DNA of 64,000 bases. Origin: WTXA01 sp964415195 (lineage in GTDB: Bacteria > Bacillota > TC1). The stretch covers positions 439,845-503,844 of the forward strand of contig CAYPYD010000001.1 in NCBI GenBank assembly GCA_964415195.1, given 5' to 3'. Of the stretch, positions 1-8,033 are shown piece after piece (positions within the stretch are counted from its first letter, which is position 1; the number at the start of each line of letters is the position of its first letter). The position numbers were made by a program, and so were the translations under genes. The notes under the pieces are model-generated. The model ran no database searches and was not told the DNA's origin. It was given only the letters and a program-made list of their open reading frames with translations.

Positions 1-103
1 CCCAGGCTGATACTGCACTGGTGGTTACACCAATTGCTTTTGCCAGGTCGGCTTGTGTTACATCGTTTTCTTCTCGTAGTTTTTTTATTCTATCTGAGAT
101 CAT
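1..103 (-). CDS. XRE-family HTH regulator, N-terminal part (runs off the window)
   Basis: The reverse strand has an ATG at 103-101 preceded by a GAGAGGTG ribosome site. It encodes 34 residues beginning MISDRIKKLREENDVTQADL and continuing with AKAIGVTTSAVSAW. This is the helix-turn-helix start of a Cro/C1 (XRE) repressor. The gene continues beyond position 1, so the C-terminal effector or dimerisation part is unseen. It is divergent from a second small XRE-like gene, with a 200-base intergenic region that probably holds shared control sites. Confidence 0.8.
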   Translation of the reverse strand, partial: MISDRIKKLREENDVTQADLAKAIGVTTSAVSAW

Positions 104-255
104 TTGATCACCTCTCATTCATTATATGTTATTTTAGTTTGCGGAACAATATTTTTCTCTATTTTATCTAGTTTTTGTTGTATTAAATTTTATTTTTGGA
201 GGTTTTTCTTTATGTTTTATATATGATAATTTTATGTAAAAAGTACATACTATTA

Positions 256-284
256 TTGACATTCAATTTTAAATTGATTATGAT
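256..284 (+). promoter_or_regulatory. Sigma-A promoter with palindrome in the spacer
   Basis: TTGACA at 256-261 and TATGAT at 279-284 are separated by exactly 17 bases. The spacer carries a 7-1-7 inverted repeat (TCAATTT T AAATTGA, 263-277). That is a plausible operator for one of the two small XRE proteins flanking this region. It drives the small XRE gene at 304. The -35 and -10 match is seen directly; the operator role is inference. Confidence 0.65.
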
Positions 285-303
285 GTTTGTATGGAGGTGA
301 AAG

Positions 304-504
304 ATGATGTGCGAGGTTTTGTCCTTAAGGGATCATAGAAAAAACAAGGGGTTTAGCAAAAGACGTCTGGCTATATTAAGTAAAATACCCTATTCTAGTT
401 ATGTTAGGATTGAAAAGAAGGTGGAAAATGCAAGTATAGAACGTCTGCGTACTATTTGTCTTGTTTTGGGTATATCCTTGGATGAAATTTTTTTTGAGGA
501 TTAA
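304..504 (+). CDS. Small XRE-like helix-turn-helix protein (66 aa)
   Basis: A 66-residue protein made of little more than one helix-turn-helix domain. The pattern LRDHRKNKGFSKRRLA..SKIPYSSYVRIEKK followed by ASIERLRTICLVLGISLDEIFF is the five-helix Cro/C1 fold. A GGAGGTG ribosome site lies just upstream of tandem ATGs; a start at the second ATG (307) is equally possible. It sits directly behind a good promoter and diverges from another XRE gene. It lies ahead of a mini-Fur gene and a bacteriocin operon, so it may regulate that locus. The partner and target are unknown. Confidence 0.75.
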   Translation: MMCEVLSLRDHRKNKGFSKRRLAILSKIPYSSYVRIEKKVENASIERLRTICLVLGISLDEIFFED

Positions 505-549
505 ATCAATTTGTAGTTGATATTTATATATGGTGTTGGAGGTTGGTAT

Positions 550-804
550 ATGAGTGGTTCAGGAAGTAGGGATATTGTTGGTGTTTTAAAGTCTTTTGGG
601 TTGGTGGCTACATCTCATAGGGTTAAGATGGCTTCATATTTGCTGGATGAGCAGGTTTCGGAAGATGATGATTGGTATAGGGCAAGTAGGATTTATAGTT
701 CTCTTCTTGAGGAGGGTTATTTTATTTCTTTGTCTTCTGTTTACAAGAATTTGTGTTTGTTTAGGAGTATGGGCTTAATTGATCCTGATGGTAGGGATCT
801 TTAG
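550..804 (+). CDS. Fur-like winged-helix protein lacking the metal/dimerisation domain (84 aa)
   Basis: The sequence LKSFGLVATSHRVKMASYLLDE..YRASRIYSSLLEEGYFISLSSVYKNLCLFRSMGLI matches the N-terminal winged helix of ferric-uptake-regulator (Fur/PerR/Zur) proteins, including the ISLSSVYKNL recognition-helix segment. A normal Fur is about 140-150 residues with a His/Cys metal-binding dimerisation domain. This one stops (TAG) right after the DNA-binding domain, and no continuation is seen in any frame downstream. The start is placed at 550 because GGAGG at 537-542 is correctly spaced; the upstream ATG at 517 lacks a ribosome site. It may be a minimal regulator or a decayed Fur. It is 49 bases ahead of the bacteriocin gene. 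Confidence 0.6.
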   Translation: MSGSGSRDIVGVLKSFGLVATSHRVKMASYLLDEQVSEDDDWYRASRIYSSLLEEGYFISLSSVYKNLCLFRSMGLIDPDGRDL

Positions 805-853
805 TTTGAAATCTATTGCAATGGATAAATATTTTAAAAGAAAGGAGAATGTT

Positions 854-1201
854 ATGAAAAAGTTTAAAATCATTCTTGGTACTATGTTACTTCTAAGTTT
901 TGGGTTGGTCATTTCCAGTCCGGCTAAAGCAATCGAGATGGAGGTTGGAGGTGGTCTTTGGGATTTTGGAGTTGAGTACAATTGGTTATGGCAATCGAGA
1001 CAGTATTCAGATTTCTGGCATCCTAACTGGCACAGGTCTACAGCTATGCAGGATAATGTAAATGCTTATTCGCCAGGTACTGTATTACCAAATCAAGGCG
1101 CGTATAAGTGGACTGTCCATAACAGCTGGGCTAGAGCAAGAACCAGCTATTCAACTAATGGTTATTATCATCGTTCCTATTACAGTTATCTAAACTATTA
1201 A
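854..1201 (+). CDS. Lactococcin-972-family bacteriocin precursor
   Basis: A 115-residue secreted peptide. A Sec signal peptide (KK, then a hydrophobic core at residues 6-22) ends in AKA (24-26), giving a mature part of about 89 residues. The mature part has the lactococcin-972 layout: GGGLWDFGVEY near the start, a central HNSWARA, and an aromatic, Ser/Tyr-rich C-terminus ending YYHRSYYSYLNY with no Cys. The AAAGGAG site fixes the ATG at 854; the in-frame upstream ATGs lack one. The known family member blocks septum formation by binding lipid II. The two large membrane proteins and ABC ATPase downstream are the usual partners of this family, which supports the call. Confidence 0.85.
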   Translation: MKKFKIILGTMLLLSFGLVISSPAKAIEMEVGGGLWDFGVEYNWLWQSRQYSDFWHPNWHRSTAMQDNVNAYSPGTVLPNQGAYKWTVHNSWARARTSYSTNGYYHRSYYSYLNY

Positions 1202-1220
1202 TTAAAAGACTATTTATTAG

Positions 1221-1286
1221 AAAGAGAGGTGAATCTATGCGTAAAATATTAATGAGTTTATTCCTTATCAATATTCTCCTCTCTTT
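1221..1286 (+). promoter_or_regulatory. Potential ribosome-site-sequestering hairpin, membrane gene copy 1
   Basis: AAAGAGAGGTGAA at 1221-1233 contains the ribosome site. It is complementary at 12 of 13 positions to TTCTCCTCTCTTT at 1274-1286, which lies in codons 13-17. The 40-base loop contains the start codon. The same pairing, with the same single mismatch, is present in the paralogous gene at 3487-3553. The complementarity is seen directly; control of translation by it is inference. Confidence 0.5.
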
Positions 1287-3441
1287 CTTTATATTTTATG
1301 ACTTGGAGAATAACAGGATAAACGAAAGAATATCAAAAAGTGGGGAAGATCAGAATTTCACTATTCTTGTTGATAAAGGTATCAATGAGCTGGAAAGAAA
1401 TAAGACTATAGATAAAATACAAAAGGTAACAAAAAAGTATGAAGCAGATGTTATCTTTAGGGTCTATAACAATGCCCCTGGTCAAAAACTAAAATTAGTG
1501 AAGTTTGTGTATTTGAAGGATAGTGACGAATTATTTAAAGATATCAGATTTAAAGGAAATATAATAGGCAACTATGATTCCAGCATGAGTTATCTTGATT
1601 CAGGGAATTCTGAAAATACAGAACGGATTGGAAGTATTTTAGTCATTGATCCAGAGATCTATTTTAAGATAGCAACCTTTGAAAACTTGAAAGCGAGTAA
1701 GTATACCCTGTCTGGATTCTATAGTGTCAATATAGATAAATTGAAGATTGAGTCCTTTGTGAATGAGCTTAAAGGTGAGTTGGGAGTAACTGTTAAATTA
1801 GAGAAGAATTTTAATAATAACAGAGTGGTGATTCCTCCAATATTAAAAATTATTCCAATGATTATTGTTTTTCTTTTATCTATTTTAGTAGTCGTTTTTG
1901 ACCTGATTTCCAGATACAAGGATATTGGTGTAAAAAAACTGAATGGCTATAGCGAAAATATCTTGAAGCTAGATTACTACAGAGGAATCGCTTGGTTATA
2001 TTTGATTAGCGTAATCATTAGTTATTCTATTTTGGGAATTATATATATTAAATTCAGAAATATACTTTTTAGGGAACTAGTCTTTAAATCACTCTTGATT
2101 ACAGGTGTGTTGTTTATCTTAATTTGTATTATCCTGCTTATTTCCTTAAATTTCATAAGTCGGATAAATATGTCATCAGCGATTAAGAACAAAAAACCTG
2201 TTCATATTGTTAAAAGATTTAGCTTGTCTTTTAAGTTTATATTTACTTTTATTCTTATTGGTTTGTTCATTGCTGGCATAAAACTATGTATGCCAGTTTA
2301 TAGTTTCTATTTTGAAAATTTCAAGAAGTGGGAAGCTGCCATAGATTATGCCCAGGTTAGTTTACACTATGATGATTCATATGGAGATTTTGATGAGAGA
2401 ATATGGAGTTTAATTCAACATAAGAAACTTTATCTTTACTGTAATGAAAGTGGCGGAATACAAATTCTAGTCAATGATTTTAGTAATAGCAATAATAGTG
2501 ATCCCAAGAAACGTGAAGAAGAAAACATTATACACAATACTATATTTTTAAATAACAATTATTTAAAAAAACATCCAATCTATGATTTGAATGGAAAAAT
2601 TGTTTCTATTGATGATAATGAGCGTGTACATACTTTTCTAGTTCCTGAAAAGTATGCATATCTAGAGGAACAAATTATCAAGACCTATGAAAACTATTAT
2701 ATTTCGTTTCATGATATTCCAAAAGAGCTTTCAGAAGACATTGAAAGAGTACAGCTAGTATTAAATGAAAAGGCTCCTGAATATTTTGGTAATGAACCAG
2801 ATAGTATTAAAATAATAGTAATAAAAAACGGCCAGGGGTATTTTACTTATGATATGAATGTTCATCCTGAATCAAAAAATATGGTCTATGACAGAATTAT
2901 TGATATTAATACTAGGGGCGCATACAAGACTGGTGATATCAGTACAAATTCAGGCTATTTCATCAAGGTGGATAACCCGGAAGAACCATTCCTTTCTATT
3001 AGTGACAAGGTGGAAGAACTTGGTCTTGAGGCTTACTATTATGATGCCTATAGTGCCTATAGTAATGTTGCAGGTGAGTTGAATATGTATTTGGGAGTAT
3101 TAAGTCAGATAGCTATCGTATTTATAATTGCAGGGGTAACCATAACTATACTGATTGCCTATTCCATCATGATTTATATGGAAAAAGAAAAAATGGACCT
3201 TAGTGTCAAGTTCTTAAATGGTTATAGTTTCTTGGGAAGACATGGGAAGAAACTGCTTAGGACAATTTTATTCTATATCTTATTCCTGCCAACATTCTAC
3301 TTTGTAAAAGGTAGCTTTTTTGAAACCAGGGAACTGGCATTATTATTATTAGGAATAGTGATCCTAGATTTATTTGCTACATATATTTTCATTAGGATTT
3401 ATGAAAAAAGAAATATAAGGGACATATTAAAAGGTAATTAG
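1237..3441 (+). CDS. Bacteriocin-associated integral membrane protein (DUF1430 type), copy 1
   Basis: A 734-residue membrane protein of the kind found behind lactococcin-972 genes and annotated as putative immunity protein. There is one N-terminal membrane segment (residues 4-21), a long extracytoplasmic part, a central membrane cluster (about 200-370), a second large soluble domain, and C-terminal membrane segments (about 625-720). After the central and C-terminal membrane segments come RYKDIGVKKLNGYS and KEKMDLSVKFLNGYS. These resemble the motif after the first helix of FtsX/MacB-type permeases, so it is probably the permease half of an ABC exporter with the ATPase at 5710. Near-duplicate of the next gene. 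The ribosome site AAAGAGAGGTGAA (1221-1233) can pair with 1274-1286 inside the gene. Confidence 0.8.
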   Translation: MRKILMSLFLINILLSFFIFYDLENNRINERISKSGEDQNFTILVDKGINELERNKTIDKIQKVTKKYEADVIFRVYNNAPGQKLKLVKFVYLKDSDELFKDIRFKGNIIGNYDSSMSYLDSGNSENTERIGSILVIDPEIYFKIATFENLKASKYTLSGFYSVNIDKLKIESFVNELKGELGVTVKLEKNFNNNRVVIPPILKIIPMIIVFLLSILVVVFDLISRYKDIGVKKLNGYSENILKLDYYRGIAWLYLISVIISYSILGIIYIKFRNILFRELVFKSLLITGVLFILICIILLISLNFISRINMSSAIKNKKPVHIVKRFSLSFKFIFTFILIGLFIAGIKLCMPVYSFYFENFKKWEAAIDYAQVSLHYDDSYGDFDERIWSLIQHKKLYLYCNESGGIQILVNDFSNSNNSDPKKREEENIIHNTIFLNNNYLKKHPIYDLNGKIVSIDDNERVHTFLVPEKYAYLEEQIIKTYENYYISFHDIPKELSEDIERVQLVLNEKAPEYFGNEPDSIKIIVIKNGQGYFTYDMNVHPESKNMVYDRIIDINTRGAYKTGDISTNSGYFIKVDNPEEPFLSISDKVEELGLEAYYYDAYSAYSNVAGELNMYLGVLSQIAIVFIIAGVTITILIAYSIMIYMEKEKMDLSVKFLNGYSFLGRHGKKLLRTILFYILFLPTFYFVKGSFFETRELALLLLGIVILDLFATYIFIRIYEKRNIRDILKGN

Positions 3442-3486
3442 AGTATTATTGTAAAAAAAATACATAAAGTACTAAAATAAATGATG

Positions 3487-3553
3487 AAAGAGAGGTGAAG
3501 TCAATGCGTAAAATATTGTTAAGTTTATTTATAGTTAATATTCTCCTCTCTTT
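3487..3553 (+). promoter_or_regulatory. Potential ribosome-site-sequestering hairpin, membrane gene copy 2
   Basis: AAAGAGAGGTGAA at 3487-3499 pairs at 12 of 13 positions with TTCTCCTCTCTTT at 3541-3553. The loop is 41 bases. Both arms are identical in sequence to those of copy 1, although the bases between them and the rest of the genes have diverged. Confidence 0.5.
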
Positions 3554-5708
3554 TTTTGTATTCTATGATTTAGAAAAAAATAGTATCAACAATAATATTG
3601 TAATAAGTGGAGAAGAACAGGCTGCGACAATATTGATTGATAAGGCTATAAATAATTTAGACAGAAAAGAGGTAGTTGATACATTAATAGAAACTACTGA
3701 GAAATATGAAGCAGATCTTATTTTAAATGTATATAACAATGCACCTGGTGAAAAATTTAATCTAATTAAATATATACACTTAAAGGATAATGGTAAAATA
3801 TTTAAAAAATTAAAAATTACTGGTGACATATTAGATAACTATGATAAAAGCAACAATTATCTTGATTCTAGAGATATTAATAAAATGGAATGTATAGGAA
3901 GAATAGGTGTTTTGGAAAATGACTTTAAAATTAGAATTTCTACCTTTGAAAACTTGAAGGATGAGAAATATGTTCTTTCGGGCTACTATTCTCTAAATAT
4001 TGCCAATGAGAAATCAGATGCATTTATAAAGGAACTTAGTTCAGAACTACATGTTGATGTTAGTAGAGTAAGTGGCATGAATCGAGGTAAAATCATGATA
4101 CCGCCAATACTAAAAATTATTCCAATGATTATAGTCTTTCTTCTAACCATTTTGGTAGTTGTCTATGATTTAATTTCTAGATACAAGGATATTGGTGTGA
4201 AGAAATTAAATGGCTACAGCGATAAGAAACTGAAATACGAATATTATAGAAACATAGGGGTGCTCTATATTATTAGTTCTGTAGTCAGCTATTCTATTTT
4301 AGGTCTGCTTTTTATGAAGTTTAATAATATGCTTTTTCTTGAATTAATATTTAGGTCCATAATAAATACTTCCATTCTATTTATAGTAATTTGTCTTATT
4401 CTTTTACTTCCTTTGAGTTTCATGCATAAGATAACTATAGCCTCTGCAATTAAGAATATGAAACCGGTTCAGATTATCAGGAGATTTAGTAATGGTTTTA
4501 AGATTATTTTCACTATAATTTTGATTGGTTTGTTTATTTATAGTTTAAAGATATATATGCCTGTATATAATTTCTACTTTGAAAATCTAAAAAAATGGGA
4601 AGATACAATTAATTATGCTCAAGTATCATTAAGTTATGATGAGCGTACTGATGATTTCGAAGATATGATTTTTAATATGGTGCAAAATAAAAAGTTATAT
4701 GTACATGCAAATGAAAAAGGTGGAATCCAAATACAAGTTAATGATAAATTTGATGGTGAAAAACATGGAGAAACACAATCATACTTTGAAAGTATCATGT
4801 GGAAAAGTATAGAGATAAATAATAATTATCTCAAGAAGAATCCGATTTACGATATTAATAATAACAAAATATCAGTCGATGACAATGAGAACATCAACTA
4901 TATTCTTATTCCTGAAAAATATGCAGATTTAAAAAAAGAAATTATATATAATCTGGAAAATAATTATTATTCTCTTCATGATGTACCAATACAGTTTGCC
5001 GAAGGTAGAAAGAAAGAACAAAAGGCAGCCTATGAGATGGCGCCGGAATTTTTTGCAAAGGAATTTGGAACAATCAAAGCTATTATTATTAAAAATGGTC
5101 AAGAACATTTCACATATGACCTATTCAAGTATCCTGAAACTAATAATATGGTTAAAGATAGAGTAGTTATAGTACATAATGATAAAGCGGGTTTATTATT
5201 CGATATTTCTAATAATGGTGGCTATTTCATAAAAGTAAATAATCCTGATCAACCATTTCTTGCAATAAGTGACAAAGTTAATGAACTTGGTTTAAGTGCT
5301 TACTATTATCAAGCTTTTAGTGTCTACGGAAGTATTGCCGGTCAAGTTACCATCTATCTTGAAACTTTAAGCCAAATTGCAGTAATATTTGGGATAGTAG
5401 GAATAACCATAGCGGTACTAATAGCCTACTCCATTATGATATATATGGAAAAAGAGAAAATGGATCTAAGCATCAAACTATTGAATGGATACAGCTTTAT
5501 AGGAAGGCACGGCAAGAAACTACTTGGAACCATATTGTTTTACATCACATTCATACCTGCCTTCTACTTTGTGAGAGGGAGCATTTTAGAAACTAAGGCA
5601 CTGGCCTTATTGCTAGTAGCAATAGTGATTCTAGATCTATTTGCTACATATATTTTCATTAGGATTTATGAAAAAAGAAATATCAAGGATATATTGAAAG
5701 GAAACTAA
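3504..5708 (+). CDS. Bacteriocin-associated integral membrane protein (DUF1430 type), copy 2
   Basis: A paralogue of the preceding gene, also 734 residues, with the same membrane layout and the same FtsX-like motifs RYKDIGVKKLNGYS and KEKMDLSIKLLNGYS. The start is ATG 3504, matching copy 1. An in-frame GTG at 3495 lies inside the ribosome site and is unlikely to be used. The extracytoplasmic domains differ most between copies, while the C-terminal 80 residues are nearly identical. The copies may form a heterodimeric permease, or one may give immunity and the other export. Its stop is one base before the ABC ATPase start, so the two are translated together. Confidence 0.8.
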   Translation: MRKILLSLFIVNILLSFFVFYDLEKNSINNNIVISGEEQAATILIDKAINNLDRKEVVDTLIETTEKYEADLILNVYNNAPGEKFNLIKYIHLKDNGKIFKKLKITGDILDNYDKSNNYLDSRDINKMECIGRIGVLENDFKIRISTFENLKDEKYVLSGYYSLNIANEKSDAFIKELSSELHVDVSRVSGMNRGKIMIPPILKIIPMIIVFLLTILVVVYDLISRYKDIGVKKLNGYSDKKLKYEYYRNIGVLYIISSVVSYSILGLLFMKFNNMLFLELIFRSIINTSILFIVICLILLLPLSFMHKITIASAIKNMKPVQIIRRFSNGFKIIFTIILIGLFIYSLKIYMPVYNFYFENLKKWEDTINYAQVSLSYDERTDDFEDMIFNMVQNKKLYVHANEKGGIQIQVNDKFDGEKHGETQSYFESIMWKSIEINNNYLKKNPIYDINNNKISVDDNENINYILIPEKYADLKKEIIYNLENNYYSLHDVPIQFAEGRKKEQKAAYEMAPEFFAKEFGTIKAIIIKNGQEHFTYDLFKYPETNNMVKDRVVIVHNDKAGLLFDISNNGGYFIKVNNPDQPFLAISDKVNELGLSAYYYQAFSVYGSIAGQVTIYLETLSQIAVIFGIVGITIAVLIAYSIMIYMEKEKMDLSIKLLNGYSFIGRHGKKLLGTILFYITFIPAFYFVRGSILETKALALLLVAIVILDLFATYIFIRIYEKRNIKDILKGN

Positions 5709-5709
5709 A

Positions 5710-6378
5710 ATGGAGACAATCATCAAACTATGTGAAATCACTAAAAACTACGGGGAACAGAAAGTTTTAGAGAATGTTAGTCTAGAAATTGAAAAAGGCA
5801 GCATGACTGCCATAGTAGGAGAAAGCGGTTCAGGCAAAACAACCCTCCTAAACATCATAGGACTCCTGGAAAAACCCGATAGTGGTAAATTATATATTGA
5901 AAATGAAGCTGTAAGAGAAAGAAACCTTGGACAAAAGACCAGATTCTTGCGAACTAAGATAAACTATCTCTTTCAAAACTTTGCACTAATTGACAATGAA
6001 ACAGTAGACTACAACCTTGACATTGGATTAAAGTATGTTGGCGGTAGTAAAATAGAGAAAGAGAAGTTGAAGAGGGACATATTAAAGGGAGTGGGACTTG
6101 ATGGCTTTAGTAAAAAGAAAGTGTTCCAGTTAAGTGGTGGTGAACAACAAAGAGTATCAATAGCCAGGGCTCTTCTTAAGCCTTGTGAGATTATTTTGGC
6201 AGATGAACCAACCGGTTCCCTTGATGAGAAGAATGCTCATTTAGTAATGGGCTTTTTACATAGACTAAAGAAAGTTGGCAAGACAGTACTTATTGTTACA
6301 CATAACCCTTCAGTCGCCAAGGAGTGCGACCATATTATTAAAATCGATAAGTTGATAGTGAGGGAAGCAATTGGATAA
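5710..6378 (+). CDS. ABC transporter ATP-binding protein, lactococcin-972 export type
   Basis: A 222-residue nucleotide-binding domain of the MacB/LolD group. Walker A is GESGSGKTT, the Q-loop is LFQNFALI, the signature is LSGGEQQRVSIARALL, Walker B is IILADEPTGSLDE, and the H-loop is VTHN. It starts one base after the second membrane-protein gene without its own clear ribosome site, so translational coupling is likely. In lactococcin-972 loci this ATPase works with the large membrane protein for export or self-protection. Which of the two functions applies cannot be told from sequence. Confidence 0.88.
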   Translation: METIIKLCEITKNYGEQKVLENVSLEIEKGSMTAIVGESGSGKTTLLNIIGLLEKPDSGKLYIENEAVRERNLGQKTRFLRTKINYLFQNFALIDNETVDYNLDIGLKYVGGSKIEKEKLKRDILKGVGLDGFSKKKVFQLSGGEQQRVSIARALLKPCEIILADEPTGSLDEKNAHLVMGFLHRLKKVGKTVLIVTHNPSVAKECDHIIKIDKLIVREAIG

Positions 6379-6452
6379 TTACTACTATTTCATTTTAAAG
6401 TAGGTTAAATTTGTGATACAATAAACGAAATAATGTTGAAAGGGTGAATAAA

Positions 6453-6806
6453 ATGAATTTGAAAATCAAAGAGGCATTAACCTGGGGTCGTATAGTTTCA
6501 ATATTTGGCTTTATTACAAGCATATTTACAATGTTATCTGGTTTTGGTATACCTATTGGTATCATAATGTTATTAAGTTATATTAAACTAAATAATGCTA
6601 CAGATGAGTTGAGAAGAATCAGTTTGAAACAAGACCCAGTAACAACAGAAGACTATGAAGAGGTTATTGATCTTTATGGAAAATATTTGAAATTATTAGG
6701 TATTTCCACAATAGTATCTATTATTTTAGGTATAATTGGGTTTATAGTGATTATTGCAATTACAGTTTTATTTGCTGGTAGTCTTGGAGCATACTATAAC
6801 TACTAG
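6453..6806 (+). CDS. DUF5362-like small membrane protein
   Basis: A 117-residue protein with two hydrophobic regions (about 16-45 and 82-112) around a central helix with the NNATDELRR and DLYGKYLKLLG pattern that I associate with DUF5362. Start ATG 6453 is taken because GAAAGGG is well spaced to it; the GTG at 6444 overlaps that site. An extended -10 (TGATACAAT, 6413-6421) lies upstream. Function is unknown. It is followed by a hairpin terminator, so it is probably a single-gene transcript. Confidence 0.6.
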   Translation: MNLKIKEALTWGRIVSIFGFITSIFTMLSGFGIPIGIIMLLSYIKLNNATDELRRISLKQDPVTTEDYEEVIDLYGKYLKLLGISTIVSIILGIIGFIVIIAITVLFAGSLGAYYNY

Positions 6807-6849
6807 AATATTCTTGAAAAATTGAGTAAATTAGATTATTGTTAAATGT

Positions 6850-6878
6850 GAGGTGAAGCTAGCTTCACCTCTTTCTTT
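6850..6878 (+). terminator. Hairpin terminator
   Basis: A perfect 22-base palindrome (6850-6871; GAGGTGAAG / CTTCACCTC around CTAG) is followed by TTTCTTT. It lies 44 bases after the DUF5362-like gene and just before the VanZ-like gene's ribosome site. Confidence 0.6.
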
Positions 6879-6888
6879 AGGAGGTATT

Positions 6889-7392
6889 ATGTCATTAGAG
6901 GGTATTCTTAGATATTCAGCTAGAGCTGCAATATTTGCTCTAATAATTGTAATCATATATGTAATAATTCATAAAATAACCAAAACGAAAATCAGATATT
7001 TTTCTGTTATGGCTATTTTCTATTTGAGTGCCTTGATTCAGATTACAGTAATAAGAGATGGGATAAACTTTGCTGGGTCAAGAAAACCATGGCAAATGGA
7101 GCCCTGGACCTGGACCTTCTATCAACTTAGAGGCGGATGGTGGACCTTTATCTACCCATTCTTTGGCAATATCTTCTGGTTTATACCAATGGGAATAATA
7201 CTAGCAAAACGATACAACTTTCTAGTCACAGTAATCCTAGCAGGACTAATTTCACTTGGTATAGAAACACTCCAATGGTTATTTAAAAATGGAGTCAGTG
7301 ATATTGATGACATTATCTTCAATATAACAGGTGCAGCAGTAGGCTATTTTATATACTATCTACTTGTTAAAAGAAAAAAGAAAATTGATTGA
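6889..7392 (+). CDS. VanZ-like family membrane protein
   Basis: A 167-residue protein with about five membrane segments. Family motifs are GNIFWFIPMGIIL, SLGIETLQW and SDIDDIIFNITGAAVGY, which are typical of VanZ-like proteins. The AGGAGGT site at 6879-6885 selects ATG 6889. VanZ itself gives low-level teicoplanin resistance in vanA clusters, but most homologues have no known role. No van genes are nearby, so resistance should not be inferred. Confidence 0.8.
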   Translation: MSLEGILRYSARAAIFALIIVIIYVIIHKITKTKIRYFSVMAIFYLSALIQITVIRDGINFAGSRKPWQMEPWTWTFYQLRGGWWTFIYPFFGNIFWFIPMGIILAKRYNFLVTVILAGLISLGIETLQWLFKNGVSDIDDIIFNITGAAVGYFIYYLLVKRKKKID

Positions 7393-7452
7393 CTAGTCTA
7401 TTACTGAAGAATATAATTATTATATTAAATCATTTTGGAAGGTGGAAAAAAT

Positions 7453-7671
7453 ATGGAATCAACAAAATCAAGACTAACAACTCTACTCTTATGCTTCTTT
7501 GTAGGAACATTGGGTGTACACCGTTTCTATGCTGGAAAAACAGGTACTGGCATACTTTGGCTCTTTACTCTAGGATTATGTGGTATAGGAACACTAATAG
7601 ATTTAATAATGATAATTGTTGGTAGTTTTACAGATAGCCAAGGCAATGCAATCACTAACTGGAATGCTTAA
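7453..7671 (+). CDS. TM2 domain protein, copy 1
   Basis: A 72-residue protein with the TM2 pattern: CFFVGTLGVHRFYAGKTGTGILWLFTLGLCGIGTLIDLIMI, two membrane helices joined by a short Gly-rich turn. The GGAAGGTGG site fixes ATG 7453. TM2 proteins are widespread, small and mostly uncharacterised. A near-identical paralogue follows 27 bases later, indicating tandem duplication. Confidence 0.85.
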   Translation: MESTKSRLTTLLLCFFVGTLGVHRFYAGKTGTGILWLFTLGLCGIGTLIDLIMIIVGSFTDSQGNAITNWNA

Positions 7672-7698
7672 TTAAACCATTGAAAGGTGTGAGAAAAT

Positions 7699-7917
7699 AT
7701 GGAATCACCAAAATCAAGACTTATAGCATTACTGCTATGTATATTTGTTGGATATTTAGGAATACACCGTTTTTATGTTGGTAAAACTGGAACAGGAATT
7801 TTGTGGTTATTTACCGGAGGTTTATGTGGAATTGGACAATTGATCGACTTGGTAATGATCATTATGGGCAGCTTCACAGATGTCAACGGCAACTTTGTAA
7901 CAAACTATGATGTATAA
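7699..7917 (+). CDS. TM2 domain protein, copy 2
   Basis: A 72-residue paralogue of the gene just upstream, with the same GVHRFY-type motif as GIHRFYVGKTGTGILWLFTGGLCGIGQLIDLVMI and the same length. Ribosome site GAAAGGTG. A strong terminator follows, so the two TM2 genes form one short transcript. Function is unknown. Confidence 0.85.
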   Translation: MESPKSRLIALLLCIFVGYLGIHRFYVGKTGTGILWLFTGGLCGIGQLIDLVMIIMGSFTDVNGNFVTNYDV

Positions 7918-7933
7918 ATAAATATTGAATAAG

Positions 7934-7966
7934 AAATCCTGCACATAAAAATGTGCAGGATTTTCC
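7934..7966 (+). terminator. Intrinsic terminator
   Basis: A 13-bp perfect stem (AAATCCTGCACAT / ATGTGCAGGATTT) with AAAA loop, followed by Ts. It ends the TM2 pair. Confidence 0.85.
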
Positions 7967-8033
7967 TTTATTTTAATAGGAAATGGTATATGATATAATT
8001 AATGTATGAAGATTTTGAATTGAGGTGACTTCC

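Noticed and set aside
779..853. Longer N-terminus for the bacteriocin precursor
   Set aside because: It would put a charged stretch before the signal peptide; the AAAGGAG site fits only ATG 854.
6889..7392. Glycopeptide resistance gene vanZ
   Set aside because: Only the general VanZ-like fold is present; no vanHAX or vanRS nearby.
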